A stretch of 64,000 bases of DNA. It comes from Halomarina halobia (lineage in GTDB: Archaea; Halobacteriota; Halobacteria; Halobacteriales; Haloarculaceae). Made by a program: the position numbers and the translations under genes. The notes beneath the pieces are model-generated. The model ran no database searches. It worked only from the letters and a program-made list of their open reading frames with translations, and was not told the origin of the DNA. The stretch spans positions 186,001-250,000 of the forward strand of contig NZ_CP119992.1 of NCBI RefSeq assembly GCF_029338575.1, read 5' to 3'. Shown here piece after piece: positions 46,987 through 55,774 of this stretch. Numbering within the stretch: the stretch's first letter is position 1; each line of letters begins with the position of its first letter.

Positions 46987-47393
46987 ACGGCGCACTACCG
47001 CACGTCGTCCCGCCGGCGAGTGTCAGATAACGTTCACCTATTCGCTCGGTAGACGGTGTATACCAAACTACCGGTAGGACGATGTGGGCGTCGTGGGAGG
47101 CTGTCGAGAGAGGGCGAGGTCTGGTATCGCCTCGCCGGACAGCGCACGGCGAAGCCGCGAGGGTCGGCGGATCGTACCGTCACCTCGTCTCACACGACCT
47201 GTCATGGGGCTCGCGTCGTGTACCGCCCACCCCCGTGGAGGGGTTTCTCGGTGGAGACGGACCGATCCAGGCGTCTCTCCGCGTCGTACCGCGCCGATCG
47301 GCGGAAGCCGCGGGCGACCGCCGAGCGAGCGCCTTCCGGCGTACTTCTGATCGCTGAGCCGCCGACCCGCGAACCGCCGATACGGTCCGTGGG
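46987..47393. other. 407-base gap without a supported gene
   Basis: This lies between the dnaG promoter and the end of the metal-ATPase gene. It holds the small ACCGGT palindrome near 47071 and several Arg/Pro-rich chance frames. I found no tRNA, SRP or RNase P RNA signature, and no repeats. Confidence 0.4.
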
Positions 47394-49769
47394 TCAGCGG
47401 GCCTCGCGCTCCTGTCTGATCCGCGAGAGCCGCATCGCGTTGCCGGTGACGCCCACGGTCATCCCCGCGTCGCCCAGGAGCACGGCGGCCCAGATGGGGA
47501 CGAGTCCGAACGGAACGCCGATGGCGAGGGCGGCCTTGGCACCGAGGCTCGTCCAGACGTTCTGCCGGATGACGCCGTTTGCGGTGTGCGCGAGGCGATA
47601 GAGGTAGGGGAGTTTGGCGAGGTCGTCGCTCATGAGGGCGATATCGGCGGTCTCGAGCGCGGTGTCGGTGCCCGCCGCGCCCATCGCGATGCCGACGTCG
47701 GCGGTCGCGAGCGCGGGCGCGTCGTTGATCCCGTCGCCCACCATCGCGACCGTACCGTACGCGGCCCGTAACTCCCGAACGGCCTCGACCTTCCCGTCGG
47801 GAAGGAGGCCGGCGCGGACCTCGTCGACGCCGACGCGCTCGGCGATGGCCCGGGCGGTCCGTTCGTTGTCCCCCGTCAGCATCACCGTCCGCGAGACGCC
47901 GAGTTCGTTCAGCCGCTCTACGGCCCGCCGCGCCTCGGGTCGCACCTCGTCCGCCACCGCGATGACGCCCTCCAGTTCGTCCTCGGTGCCGACGAGGACG
48001 ACGGTCTTCCCCTCGGACTGGAGCGTCGGGACGGTGTCCTCGAGCAGGTCGAGGCAGTTGTTCCGCTCGCAGAGGCGCGTGGCGGTGCGCGTGACCACGC
48101 CGCCGTCGGTGGTGGCGTGGACGTGCGAGAGGTCGAAGCCGAGGTCCTCGAAGAGGTCGGGCTTGCCGGCGTAGTGGGTCGTCCCGTCGAGTTCGGCCCG
48201 CACGCCCTTGCCCGTGAGGCTCTCGAACTCCGTGACCTCTCGCGTCCCCGACGCGCCGTCGGCGTGCGCGACGATCGCCTCGCCGATGGGGTGCTCGCTG
48301 CGCGCCTCCAGACCGCGCGCGCACCGGAGGACGTCCTCCTCCGAGTTACCGTTGAGGGGGACGACGTCGGTGACGGCGAGTTCGCCGGCGGTGAGCGTGC
48401 CGGTCTTGTCGAAGGCGACGACGTCGACCGCCCCCATCGCCTCCAGGTGGTTGCCCCCCTTGACGAGCACGCCGTTGCGCGCCGCGCTCGTGATCCCCGA
48501 GACGACGGTGACGGGCGTCGAGATGACGAACGCGCACGGACACGCCAGCACGAGGAGGGTGAGGCCGTAGACGAGGTACGTCATCCAGGACGCGCCGAAC
48601 GCCAGCGGCGGGACGACCGCGACGAGGATCGCGAACGAGACGATCAGCGGGGTGTACCAGTCCGCGAACCGCTCGACGAACTGCTCGCGCTCGGTCTTGT
48701 CGGCCCGCGCGTCCTCGACCATCTCGACGATGCGCGCGAGGGTGGTGTCGTCGGCCGCCGCCGTGGTCCGCACCTCGAGATAGCCCTCGCGGTTGATCGT
48801 GCCGGCGTACACCGCGTCGCCGACGGCCTTGTCGACGGGCACCGATTCGCCAGTGATCGGTGCCTGATTCACTGCACTCGCGCCCTCGATCACCTCCCCG
48901 TCGAGGGGGATCTTCTCGCCCGGGCGCACGATCACCGTCTCGCCGACCGCGACCGCCTCGACTGGAACGGTGACTTCCTCGCCGTCGACGGCTTCGCCGT
49001 CCGCTCGGGGCGTCTCCGACGACCCGGTGTCGCGGCGGACGGTCGCCTCGGCCGGCGACAGGTCGAGGAGTTCCCGGACGGAGTGGCGGGCACGGTCCAT
49101 CGAGTAGCGCTCCAGGAGTTCGGCGACGCTGAACAGGAACGCGAGCGTCGCGGCCTCGAAGTACAGCGCCTCGCCGAACCCGACGCTCGCGACGAGCGCC
49201 CCGAGGATGGCGACGCTCATCAGGAGGTCGATGTCGAGGCTCCGGTTGCGCGCGGAGTAGTAACCGTTGCGGACGATCTCCTGGCCCCCGGCGACGACCG
49301 CCAGCAGGAACAGCGCGTCGGCGACGTGGACGGGGTTCCCGAGGACGGACGCGACCGCGGCGTCCTGTCCCGTGAGGAGGAACTCGAACGCGAGGCCGAG
49401 CGCGACGAAGACGCCGCTGAGCCACGTCTTGACGGCGCGAGGGCTACGCCAGACGCCGGTCGTGTCGGCGTCCGCGTCGCCCTCGACGCCGTCGCCGCCC
49501 GCGACCTCGTACCCCGCCCGCTCGACGCGCTCCCTGATGGCCGACTCGTCGGTTCGCCCCGGGTCGTACCCGACGGTGAGCGTGCCCGCCGTGGGGCGCG
49601 GGTCGAGGTCGCGGACCCCGTCGAGTCGCTCGACGCTCGCGCGCACCTTCCCGGCACACGACGGACAGTCCATCCCCGGAACCGAGAGCCGGAGGACGCG
49701 GGTATCGGATTGACCGTCCCCCCCGCTCGCGTCCTCCGGCGGGCGCTCTCGGCCCGATCGATCGTTCAT
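47394..49769 (-). CDS. P1B-type heavy-metal ATPase (Zn/Cd/Co-like)
   Basis: The 791-residue pump exports heavy metals using ATP. It has an N-terminal HMA domain with GMDCPSCAGKV (about 33-43), the CPC motif ACPCAF in a membrane helix, the phosphorylated Asp in DKTGTLTAGE, and GDGINDAPALATADVGIAM. Near the C-terminus NVWTSLGAKAAL and LLGDAGMTVGVTGNAMRL carry the Lys and Asp typical of the Zn/Cd (P1B-2) group. A TATA-like element at 49807-49816 lies 15-30 bases from the start and is surrounded by inverted repeats, consistent with a metal-responsive repressor. Confidence 0.93.
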   Translation of the reverse strand: MNDRSGRERPPEDASGGDGQSDTRVLRLSVPGMDCPSCAGKVRASVERLDGVRDLDPRPTAGTLTVGYDPGRTDESAIRERVERAGYEVAGGDGVEGDADADTTGVWRSPRAVKTWLSGVFVALGLAFEFLLTGQDAAVASVLGNPVHVADALFLLAVVAGGQEIVRNGYYSARNRSLDIDLLMSVAILGALVASVGFGEALYFEAATLAFLFSVAELLERYSMDRARHSVRELLDLSPAEATVRRDTGSSETPRADGEAVDGEEVTVPVEAVAVGETVIVRPGEKIPLDGEVIEGASAVNQAPITGESVPVDKAVGDAVYAGTINREGYLEVRTTAAADDTTLARIVEMVEDARADKTEREQFVERFADWYTPLIVSFAILVAVVPPLAFGASWMTYLVYGLTLLVLACPCAFVISTPVTVVSGITSAARNGVLVKGGNHLEAMGAVDVVAFDKTGTLTAGELAVTDVVPLNGNSEEDVLRCARGLEARSEHPIGEAIVAHADGASGTREVTEFESLTGKGVRAELDGTTHYAGKPDLFEDLGFDLSHVHATTDGGVVTRTATRLCERNNCLDLLEDTVPTLQSEGKTVVLVGTEDELEGVIAVADEVRPEARRAVERLNELGVSRTVMLTGDNERTARAIAERVGVDEVRAGLLPDGKVEAVRELRAAYGTVAMVGDGINDAPALATADVGIAMGAAGTDTALETADIALMSDDLAKLPYLYRLAHTANGVIRQNVWTSLGAKAALAIGVPFGLVPIWAAVLLGDAGMTVGVTGNAMRLSRIRQEREAR

Positions 49770-49791
49770 GTACCAGCCTAGTCGGCCCGGT

Positions 49792-49865
49792 ATTATTAAC
49801 TCAACTGTTATAAAACGGCCTTTTAACGCTCATCATTGATAACTATAGCGGAATAGGTTATTAAT
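49792..49865. promoter_or_regulatory. AT-rich divergent promoter region with related inverted repeats
   Basis: Two inverted-repeat pairs share a similar half-site: ATTATTAAC (49792-49800) with GTTATAAAA (49807-49815), the latter containing the ATPase TATA box; and ATTGATAAC (49835-49843) with GTTATTAAT (49857-49865), matching 8 of 9 bases. Such repeats near a metal pump suggest an ArsR/SmtB-type operator. Confidence 0.6.
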
Positions 49866-49916
49866 CAGGCGGGGGCGGTATCGGTGGGACTTACTCCCTC
49901 GCGTCGCGTTCCCCCG

Positions 49917-50262
49917 TTGGGTATCGACGATCCCGACATCGCGCCGGAACGATTCCTCGAGGGCGTGGAGATGCGCGCGTCGGCGAGATCGCGAGTGCCG
50001 AGCCGTTCCCGGAGGCGCGAGAGGACGTCTACAGGCTCGTCGTGGACTTCGGCGGGGAGCGGCGACAGTCGGCCGCGGGGCTCACCGACTACTACGAACC
50101 GAAGGACCTCGTGGGCCGCTAGGTCTCGCCATGGTGAACCTCGGGGCCGTGACCGTCGCGGGCTTCGAGAGCCAGTGTCTCGTCACCGGCGTGGACGGGG
50201 AAGACGGCGTCAGCCACCTCCGATCCGAGCGGCGGGTGCCGAACGGCACCCGCATCTACTGA
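49917..50262 (+). pseudogene. decayed CsaA-like tRNA-binding protein gene
   Basis: Three frames together rebuild a CsaA/EMAP-type tRNA-binding protein. The first (49917-49976) gives IDDPDIAPERFLEGVEMR; two extra bases at about 49977-49978 move to the next frame, VGEIASAEPFPEAREDVYRL through LTDYYEPKDLVGR; a TAG at 50120-50122 stands where CAG is expected; one base is missing at about 50126; the last frame from 50128 gives AMVNLGAVTVAGFESQCLV and ends NGTRIY at TGA 50262. The gene is dead unless the sequence has errors. Its intact relatives bind tRNA or act as chaperones. Confidence 0.82.
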
Positions 50263-50369
50263 AGGAATCGTCATCGCGTCGCCGGTTCGAAGAGATTTCC
50301 TCTTCAACCGTGGCCATCGTTAGTGGAATAGTAATACTTACGTCGGTCTGTCCGCAACCGGTGTCACCG

Positions 50370-50597
50370 ATGATCCGACGAGGCGTACTACTCTGGGCGG
50401 TGATACTCGCGACGCTCGTCGCCCTCGGCGTGCCGTGGTTCCTCTGGGGGGACAGCACCGTCGCGTTCGGCCTGCCGGTGTGGCTCTGGTGGCACGTGGG
50501 CTGGATGGTGCTCGCGGCGCTCGTCTTCCGAACGTTCGCCCGCCGGGCGTGGGGCGTCGGCATCGAGACCGAGCGACCGGGCGGTGATCGCGCGTGA
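50370..50597 (+). CDS. DUF3311-like small membrane protein
   Basis: The 75-residue protein has two hydrophobic segments: VLLWAVILATLVALGVPWFL (about 6-25) and LPVWLWWHVGWMVLAALVF (about 36-54). It overlaps the sodium:solute symporter by 4 bases (GTGA at 50594-50597), the usual haloarchaeal arrangement. Such a small subunit may be an accessory of the symporter. A TATA-like element lies near 50327-50337. Confidence 0.8.
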   Translation: MIRRGVLLWAVILATLVALGVPWFLWGDSTVAFGLPVWLWWHVGWMVLAALVFRTFARRAWGVGIETERPGGDRA

Positions 50598-52060
50598 TCC
50601 TCGAACTGCAGCTACAGCTCGCCATCGTCGGGGCGTATCTCCTGATCGCCCTCGGCGTGGGCGTCGTCGCCTACCGCCTCACCGAGGCCACCGCCGAGGA
50701 CTACTATCTCGCCAGTCGGACGCTCGGCACCGTCGTGCTGCTGTTCACGACGTTCGCGACGCTCCTCTCCGCGTTCACCTTCTTCGCCGGGCCGAACATC
50801 GCCTACTCGATCGGTCCGGAGTGGATCCTCGTCATGGGGGTGATGGACGGCCTCCTCTTCGCCGTCCTCTGGTACGTCATCGGCTACAAGCAGTGGCTCG
50901 TCGGGCGCGCGCAGGGCTACGTCACCCTCGGCGAGATGCTCGGCGACCGCTTCGGCTCGACACTCCTCCGGGGACTCGTGGCCGGGATCAGTCTCTTCTG
51001 GTTGCTCCCCTACGTGATGCTCCAGCAGCGCGGCGCAGGCATTGCGCTCGAGGCGCTCACGAACGGCGCGGTCCCCTACTGGGCTGGCGCGCTCGTCATC
51101 ACGCTGTTCATGATCCTCTACGTCGCCATTTCGGGGATGCGCGGCGTCGCGTGGACCGACACGCTTCAGGGGGCGTTCATGCTGTCCGTGGTCTGGATCG
51201 CCGTCGTCTGGGTGCTCGCCGAGGTCGGCGGCCCCGGCGTCGCCACCGCCCGCATGGGCGAGGCGGCCCCCGAGTTCCTCGCGCTCGGCGGCGGCGCGTA
51301 CACGCCCCAGTACGTCATCTCGACGGCGGTGAGCATCGCCTTCGGCGTCACGATGTTCCCCCAGATCAACCAGCGCTTCTTCGCGGCCGGGTCGAAGGAG
51401 ACGCTGAAGCGCACCTTCAGCCTGTGGCCCGTGCTCGTCCTCCTGCTGTTCGTCCCCGCGTTCATGCTCGGCGCGTGGGCGAGGGGCCTCGGCGTGCAGG
51501 TGCCCGAGGGGAGCAACGTCCTCCCGATCCTCCTCGGGGAGTACACCGCCCCGTGGTTCGCCGCCGTGGTCATCGCGGGGGCGCTCGCCGCGATGATGTC
51601 CTCCTCGGACTCGATGCTCCTGTCGGGGTCGTCGTACCTCACGCGGGACGTCTACCGGCCGCTGTTCGGCGCGTCCGACCGCGAGGCGCTGATCGCCCGC
51701 GTCGGCGTCGCGGTCTTCGCGCTCGGCGCGTTCGTCCTCAGCCTGAACACCAACGCGACGCTCCTGCAGATCGGCGACACCGCCTTCGGCGGGTTCGCGC
51801 AGCTCGCGCTCCCGGTGGGGCTCGCGCTCTACTGGGCGCGCACCACGCGCGCCGGCATCACCGCCGGGATCGTCGGCAGCCAGGCGTTCTACCTCGCGAG
51901 CGTCTTCCTCGCGCACGTACCGGCCAGCTACGCGGGCTGGAGCGGGTCGCTCGTCGGGATGGGCCTCGGCCTCCTGCTCACCGTCGGCGTCTCGCTCGCG
52001 ACGACGCCCGCGGAGACGGAGCGGCGGGCCGTCTACTTCGAGGGGCTGCGGGCCGACTGA
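50594..52060 (+). CDS. sodium:solute symporter (SSS family)
   Basis: The 488-residue protein has about thirteen hydrophobic segments and the SSS features RLTEATAEDYYLASRTLGTV near the start and AAMMSSSDSMLLSGSSYLTR (about 335-354, the Ser/Ser-Asp motif of the family). It imports a solute with sodium. The substrate (pantothenate, proline, short acids or other) is not shown. It forms an operon with the DUF3311 gene; the start is GTG 50594. Confidence 0.9.
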   Translation: MILELQLQLAIVGAYLLIALGVGVVAYRLTEATAEDYYLASRTLGTVVLLFTTFATLLSAFTFFAGPNIAYSIGPEWILVMGVMDGLLFAVLWYVIGYKQWLVGRAQGYVTLGEMLGDRFGSTLLRGLVAGISLFWLLPYVMLQQRGAGIALEALTNGAVPYWAGALVITLFMILYVAISGMRGVAWTDTLQGAFMLSVVWIAVVWVLAEVGGPGVATARMGEAAPEFLALGGGAYTPQYVISTAVSIAFGVTMFPQINQRFFAAGSKETLKRTFSLWPVLVLLLFVPAFMLGAWARGLGVQVPEGSNVLPILLGEYTAPWFAAVVIAGALAAMMSSSDSMLLSGSSYLTRDVYRPLFGASDREALIARVGVAVFALGAFVLSLNTNATLLQIGDTAFGGFAQLALPVGLALYWARTTRAGITAGIVGSQAFYLASVFLAHVPASYAGWSGSLVGMGLGLLLTVGVSLATTPAETERRAVYFEGLRAD

Positions 52061-52468
52061 CGCCTCGTTTCCGTACTGTTCAGATACGGGTAACCGACTC
52101 GGACTTGCCGACGTGACCGTCTCGAACGCCCCTTCCCGCTCGCCGGTTGCGAACCGCGCTGCGCGCGCCTCCGGCGTGCTTCCGGGTTCTCGCTCGCCGA
52201 GCGGTCGGCTCCGTTCAGTCCCCCCTCGTGGACGCTCGTCCGGCGGCCGCGTACAGGAACACTGCTCCCGCTTCGCGGCGAACCTTTTTATCCGAGGGCG
52301 GGACCAGCGTCCGTGTGACCTGACCCCGGCCGCGGGCGGTCAGCGGGAGCGCGGCGCGCTCGCCCGCGGCGTCGGGCCGGTCGAGTCCGCCGACCGCCCG
52401 AGCGCGCCGCCTGTCCGCAACTCCCCCGGCCACCCACGCTTATCGGGCCCGCGACCGTACCCCCGCAC
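52061..52468. other. 408-base gap with promoter-like elements
   Basis: No gene is supported. TATA-like CCTTTTTATCCG (about 52282-52293) and CGCTTATCGG (about 52437-52446) occur; the second is 27 bases before the pterin dehydratase ATG and is its likely promoter. The first may belong to a longer transcript or a small RNA. The ORFs here are Arg/Ser/Pro-rich and are judged chance. Confidence 0.45.
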
Positions 52469-52744
52469 ATGGCAGACCTGCTGAGCGACGAGGAGATCCA
52501 GGAGCGCGCGCCGGACGACTGGGAACGCGAGGGCGACGAACTCGTCCGCACGTTCGAGTTCGACGCCTACCTCGAGGGGGTCGGCTTCGCCGCGGGCATC
52601 GCGGGCATCGCCGAGGAGGCGTTCCACCACCCCGAGATCACCATCGGGTGGCGGGAGGTCGAGGTTCGCCTCACGAGCCACGAGGAGGGCGGCATCACCG
52701 AGAAGGACGTCGACCTCGCCGCCCGGTTCGACGACCTCGCCTAG
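52469..52744 (+). CDS. 4a-hydroxytetrahydrobiopterin dehydratase
   Basis: The 91-residue protein matches PhhB/DCoH: it has FHHPEITIGWREVEVRLTSH (about 51-70), with the catalytic His pair, and GITEKDVDLAARFDDL near the end. The enzyme recycles the pterin cofactor of hydroxylases. It is the first of a likely transcript with the LWR-salt gene, which begins 2 bases after its stop. The start is leaderless. Confidence 0.93.
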   Translation: MADLLSDEEIQERAPDDWEREGDELVRTFEFDAYLEGVGFAAGIAGIAEEAFHHPEITIGWREVEVRLTSHEEGGITEKDVDLAARFDDLA

Positions 52745-52746
52745 CG

Positions 52747-53139
52747 ATGCCCGACGCCGCGTACGTCTTCCGCGTGCGGTTCCGCCTCGATCCGGACGCA
52801 GAGAACGTCTCGCTCGCCCCGCGGACGTTCGAGACGACGATGGAGCGGGCCGCCGATCCCCCCGGCGAGGAGGGCTGGCTCTTCTTCCGGGACAACCTCT
52901 GGCGCGGCGCGGCGAACGACCCGGGGTACCTCCGCGAGCTCGCCGAGGAGGCGCTCGGCGTGCCCGTCGAGTCGGTCGAGTTCCGCGAACTGCGGACCAC
53001 CGCGGAGCACCTCGCGGCGTTGAAGGAGGCCATCGCCGAGGAACTCCCGCGCGGGACGTTCGGCAACGCCGACACGCCCGAGGCGGTGATCAGGAATTAC
53101 CTCGGGAGCTCCGTCCACGTGCGCCCGGAAGGCTCATAG
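52747..53139 (+). CDS. LWR-salt protein
   Basis: The 130-residue protein is named for the FRDNLWRGAAND motif (about 48-59). It is acidic and mixed alpha/beta (YVFRVRFRLDPDAENVSLAP at the start). It is found in haloarchaea and its function is not known; the name is a family label. ATG is two bases after the pterin dehydratase stop, so both genes are probably co-transcribed. Confidence 0.8.
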   Translation: MPDAAYVFRVRFRLDPDAENVSLAPRTFETTMERAADPPGEEGWLFFRDNLWRGAANDPGYLRELAEEALGVPVESVEFRELRTTAEHLAALKEAIAEELPRGTFGNADTPEAVIRNYLGSSVHVRPEGS

Positions 53140-53167
53140 TGTTCGATGCCTTAGATGACGGTCCTCA

Positions 53168-53824
53168 ATGTCGGCTCAATCGTACGACTTCTGGTTGCTC
53201 GACCTCGACGGGACGCTCATCGACGTCGAGCGCGGCTACCTCCACGAGGTGATGCGCGAGGTCGGCGACCGCGTCGGGTACGGGTTCTCCGACGTCGAAG
53301 CCGAGGCGGTCTGGTACGGGCTCGGCGGCACGCGCAACGAGTTCCTCGCCGCGCTCGGTCTGGACCCGACGCACTTCTGGACGGTCTTTCACGAGGTCGA
53401 GGATCCGCTCGCGCGCGCCGAGCACTCCTACCTCTACGACGACGCCGCCTTCGTCGGCGAACTCACCCGACCGACCGGCCTCGTCACCCACTCCCAGCAG
53501 TGGCTCACGGACGCGGCGCTCTCCCACCTCGGGATCGAGGACTGGTTCGACGCCGTCGTCTGCTGTACGGACGAACTCGGCTGGAAACCCGATCCCGCGC
53601 CCGTCAGGACGGCCATGGCGAGCCTCGGCGTCGATACCGCCGCGGGCGAGCGCGGCGTCCTCGTCGGCGACGGCCCGCAGGACGTCGGCGCGGCGTGGAA
53701 CGCGGGGCTCGACGGGATCCACGTCGAGCGCCACGGCCACGACCGCCGCGGGCTGTGCGTCCTCGGCGACCGCCGGGTGACGCGACTCGACGAACTGATC
53801 GACGAGCCGCCCGCGAGCGACTGA
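53168..53824 (+). CDS. HAD-family phosphatase
   Basis: The 218-residue protein has motif I FWLLDLDGTLIDVERGY (about 8-24, Asp nucleophile), motif II in PTGLVTHSQQWLTDAAL, motif III Lys in DELGWKPDPAPV and motif IV VLVGDGPQDVGAAWNAGL (about 163-180). It removes phosphate from a sugar or small metabolite such as phosphoglycolate. The substrate is not shown by the neighbours. The start has a plausible TATA about 30 bases upstream. Confidence 0.88.
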   Translation: MSAQSYDFWLLDLDGTLIDVERGYLHEVMREVGDRVGYGFSDVEAEAVWYGLGGTRNEFLAALGLDPTHFWTVFHEVEDPLARAEHSYLYDDAAFVGELTRPTGLVTHSQQWLTDAALSHLGIEDWFDAVVCCTDELGWKPDPAPVRTAMASLGVDTAAGERGVLVGDGPQDVGAAWNAGLDGIHVERHGHDRRGLCVLGDRRVTRLDELIDEPPASD

Positions 53825-53848
53825 ACCCGACCCCCGGCGAGCGCCCGC

Positions 53849-55774
53849 TTAGCCCTCGTAACCGGGGAGGTCGTCGAACGCGTCGCCGTCGTCGATGGCG
53901 GCGGCGAGCGCCCGCACCGCCGGCTTCTCGGCGCGGTCGGGAGTCGAGAACGCCCGGACCGTCTCGGTTCCGACCGGGACGAAGTCCACGTCGAGGCGCG
54001 CCGCCGTCGCCCGCAGGCCGAGGCCGACGTCGGCGTCCCCCGCCAGCACCTTCCGCGCCGGGCTCTCGTGAGCGCGGACGCCCGCCTCGAACCCGTCGAT
54101 ACCGTCGACGAGGTCGTGGCGGCTCGCGCCGCGCTCCTCGGCCAGGTCGGCCAGCGCCGCCGTCAGACTCGTCCGCAGCCCGGACGCCGACGTGCGGTTG
54201 ACGAAGCGCAGGTCCCGGTCGACGAGGTCGGCGAGGTCGGTCACGCCGTCGGGGTTCCCGGCCGGGACGACGAGCCCCCACTCGCGGGTCCACGACCCGA
54301 GTTCGACCGTCTCGAACCCGGGCGCACCGCCGGTGGTCGTCACCGCCACGTCGGGGACGCCGTTGCGAAGGCGACGCAGCCCCTCGCGGCTCCCGAACGC
54401 GATGAACCGGGGGCGGTCGACCCGATCGAGCATGCGCGATAGGGCGGGGTCGTCCTCGCCGACGGCGAAGAGCGCGGGGGTGCGCACGTCCGGCGAGAAC
54501 AGGCGCACCTCGACGCGCTCGCCGGCGTCGAGGTAGCCCGTGTCGGGGTGCATCTCGACGATGCCGTCGGCCTCCACGAGGCTCGTGGTCGCGCCGCTCC
54601 CCTTGTCGACGGGATAGACGAGCGTCTCGCCCGCGCCGTCGGCTCCGTCGTCCCCGTCGTCCCCGTCTCGGACCGACCGCGTCGGCCCGCTCTCGACCAG
54701 CCCGACGGGCATCAGCCGCAGCCGTCCCTCGGCGTAGCGCTCCCGGGTCGCCATCCGCCCCTCGACGGTCGCCGCCGCCGGTTCGGGGACGCCCGCGGCG
54801 CGCCGGATCGCGGGCGCGACGAACGTCGAGAAGATGGTGAGCGCCGAGACGGGGTAGCCGGGGAGGCCGACGTACGCCGACCGTTCGAGGCGGCCGACGA
54901 GCATCGGCTTGCCCGGCTTGACGGCGACGCCGTGCAGCAGGAGTTCGCCCTGCTCTTCTACCACCCGGTAGATGACGTCCACGGCGCTCGCGCTCGTCGA
55001 CCCGGAGGAGAGCACGAGGTCGCACTCCTCGGCGGCCCGCACGAGCAGCCGCTCCATCTGGTCGTAGTCGTCCCCGGCGTGCGGGTAGAGGACGGCCTCG
55101 CCGCCGGCCTCCTCGACGCCCGTGGCGATCGTGTAGCTGTTGACGTCGTAGATCTCCCCGGCGGCGCTGGAGAGCGGTTCCCCCGGGCGCACGAGTTCGT
55201 CGCCGGTCGAGACGATCCCCACCGTGGGCGTCGCGCGGACGGGCACCTCCTCGACGCCGAGCGCCGACAGGAGGCCGATCTCGCGCGGGGTGAGCCGCGT
55301 CCCGGGGCCGAGCGCACGCTCGCCCGCCGCCACGTCCGCCCCGGCGAACATGACGCGGTCGCCCGGCGCGACGCCGGTGCGGATCTCGATCGCCCCGTCG
55401 CGCTCGCTCGTCCGCTCGACCATCACGACCGCGTTGGCCCCCTCGGGGAGGACCGCGCCGGTCGAGATCTCGGCGCACTCGCCCTCGCCGACGACCACGT
55501 CGGGCTCGGTCCCGGCGTGGACGACGCCGGCGAGGTCGAGGACGGCGGGGTCGGCCTCGTCGGCGCCGAAGGTGTCGCGGGCGCGGACCGCGTAGCCGTC
55601 GACCGTGGCGCGGTCGAACCCGGGCACGTCGAGCGCTGCGTCCACGCGCTCGGCGAGGACGCGCCCGCGGGCGTCGCGGAGCGGAATCTCTTCCGTTCCG
55701 GCCGCGAGGTCGAGCGACGCGATGGCCTCGTGGGCCGCCTCGGGCGGCGCGAGGTCGCGGAACTCCTTTCTCAT
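53849..55774 (-). CDS. moeA2: MoeA molybdopterin synthesis protein fused to a substrate-binding-like domain
   Basis: The 641-residue protein has a MoeA half (1-about 400), with PGFDRATVDGYAVRARDTFG near residues 45-64 and EIGLLSALGVEEVPVRATPT, and a C-terminal half (about 430-641) resembling a PBP-like/LysR-substrate domain: NPDGVTDLADLVDRDLRFVN and SGLRTSLTAALADLAEERG. The fusion is known in archaea as MoeA/LysR-substrate-binding proteins; the C-terminal domain may sense molybdate or a cofactor. Start ATG 55774 overlaps the moeA1 stop by 4 bases. Confidence 0.9.
   Translation of the reverse strand: MRKEFRDLAPPEAAHEAIASLDLAAGTEEIPLRDARGRVLAERVDAALDVPGFDRATVDGYAVRARDTFGADEADPAVLDLAGVVHAGTEPDVVVGEGECAEISTGAVLPEGANAVVMVERTSERDGAIEIRTGVAPGDRVMFAGADVAAGERALGPGTRLTPREIGLLSALGVEEVPVRATPTVGIVSTGDELVRPGEPLSSAAGEIYDVNSYTIATGVEEAGGEAVLYPHAGDDYDQMERLLVRAAEECDLVLSSGSTSASAVDVIYRVVEEQGELLLHGVAVKPGKPMLVGRLERSAYVGLPGYPVSALTIFSTFVAPAIRRAAGVPEPAAATVEGRMATRERYAEGRLRLMPVGLVESGPTRSVRDGDDGDDGADGAGETLVYPVDKGSGATTSLVEADGIVEMHPDTGYLDAGERVEVRLFSPDVRTPALFAVGEDDPALSRMLDRVDRPRFIAFGSREGLRRLRNGVPDVAVTTTGGAPGFETVELGSWTREWGLVVPAGNPDGVTDLADLVDRDLRFVNRTSASGLRTSLTAALADLAEERGASRHDLVDGIDGFEAGVRAHESPARKVLAGDADVGLGLRATAARLDVDFVPVGTETVRAFSTPDRAEKPAVRALAAAIDDGDAFDDLPGYEG

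Noticed and set aside
46987..47393. possible 7S or RNase P RNA in the intergenic gap
   Set aside because: I could not find the conserved core motifs of either RNA, so I made no RNA call.
47056..47601. 181-codon frame at the end of the metal ATPase
   Set aside because: Its 3' half is antisense to the conserved ATPase and the rest is Arg/Pro-rich chance text.
52113..52484. 123-codon frame before the pterin dehydratase
   Set aside because: It is Arg/Ser/Pro-rich, overlaps a promoter and has no family signature.
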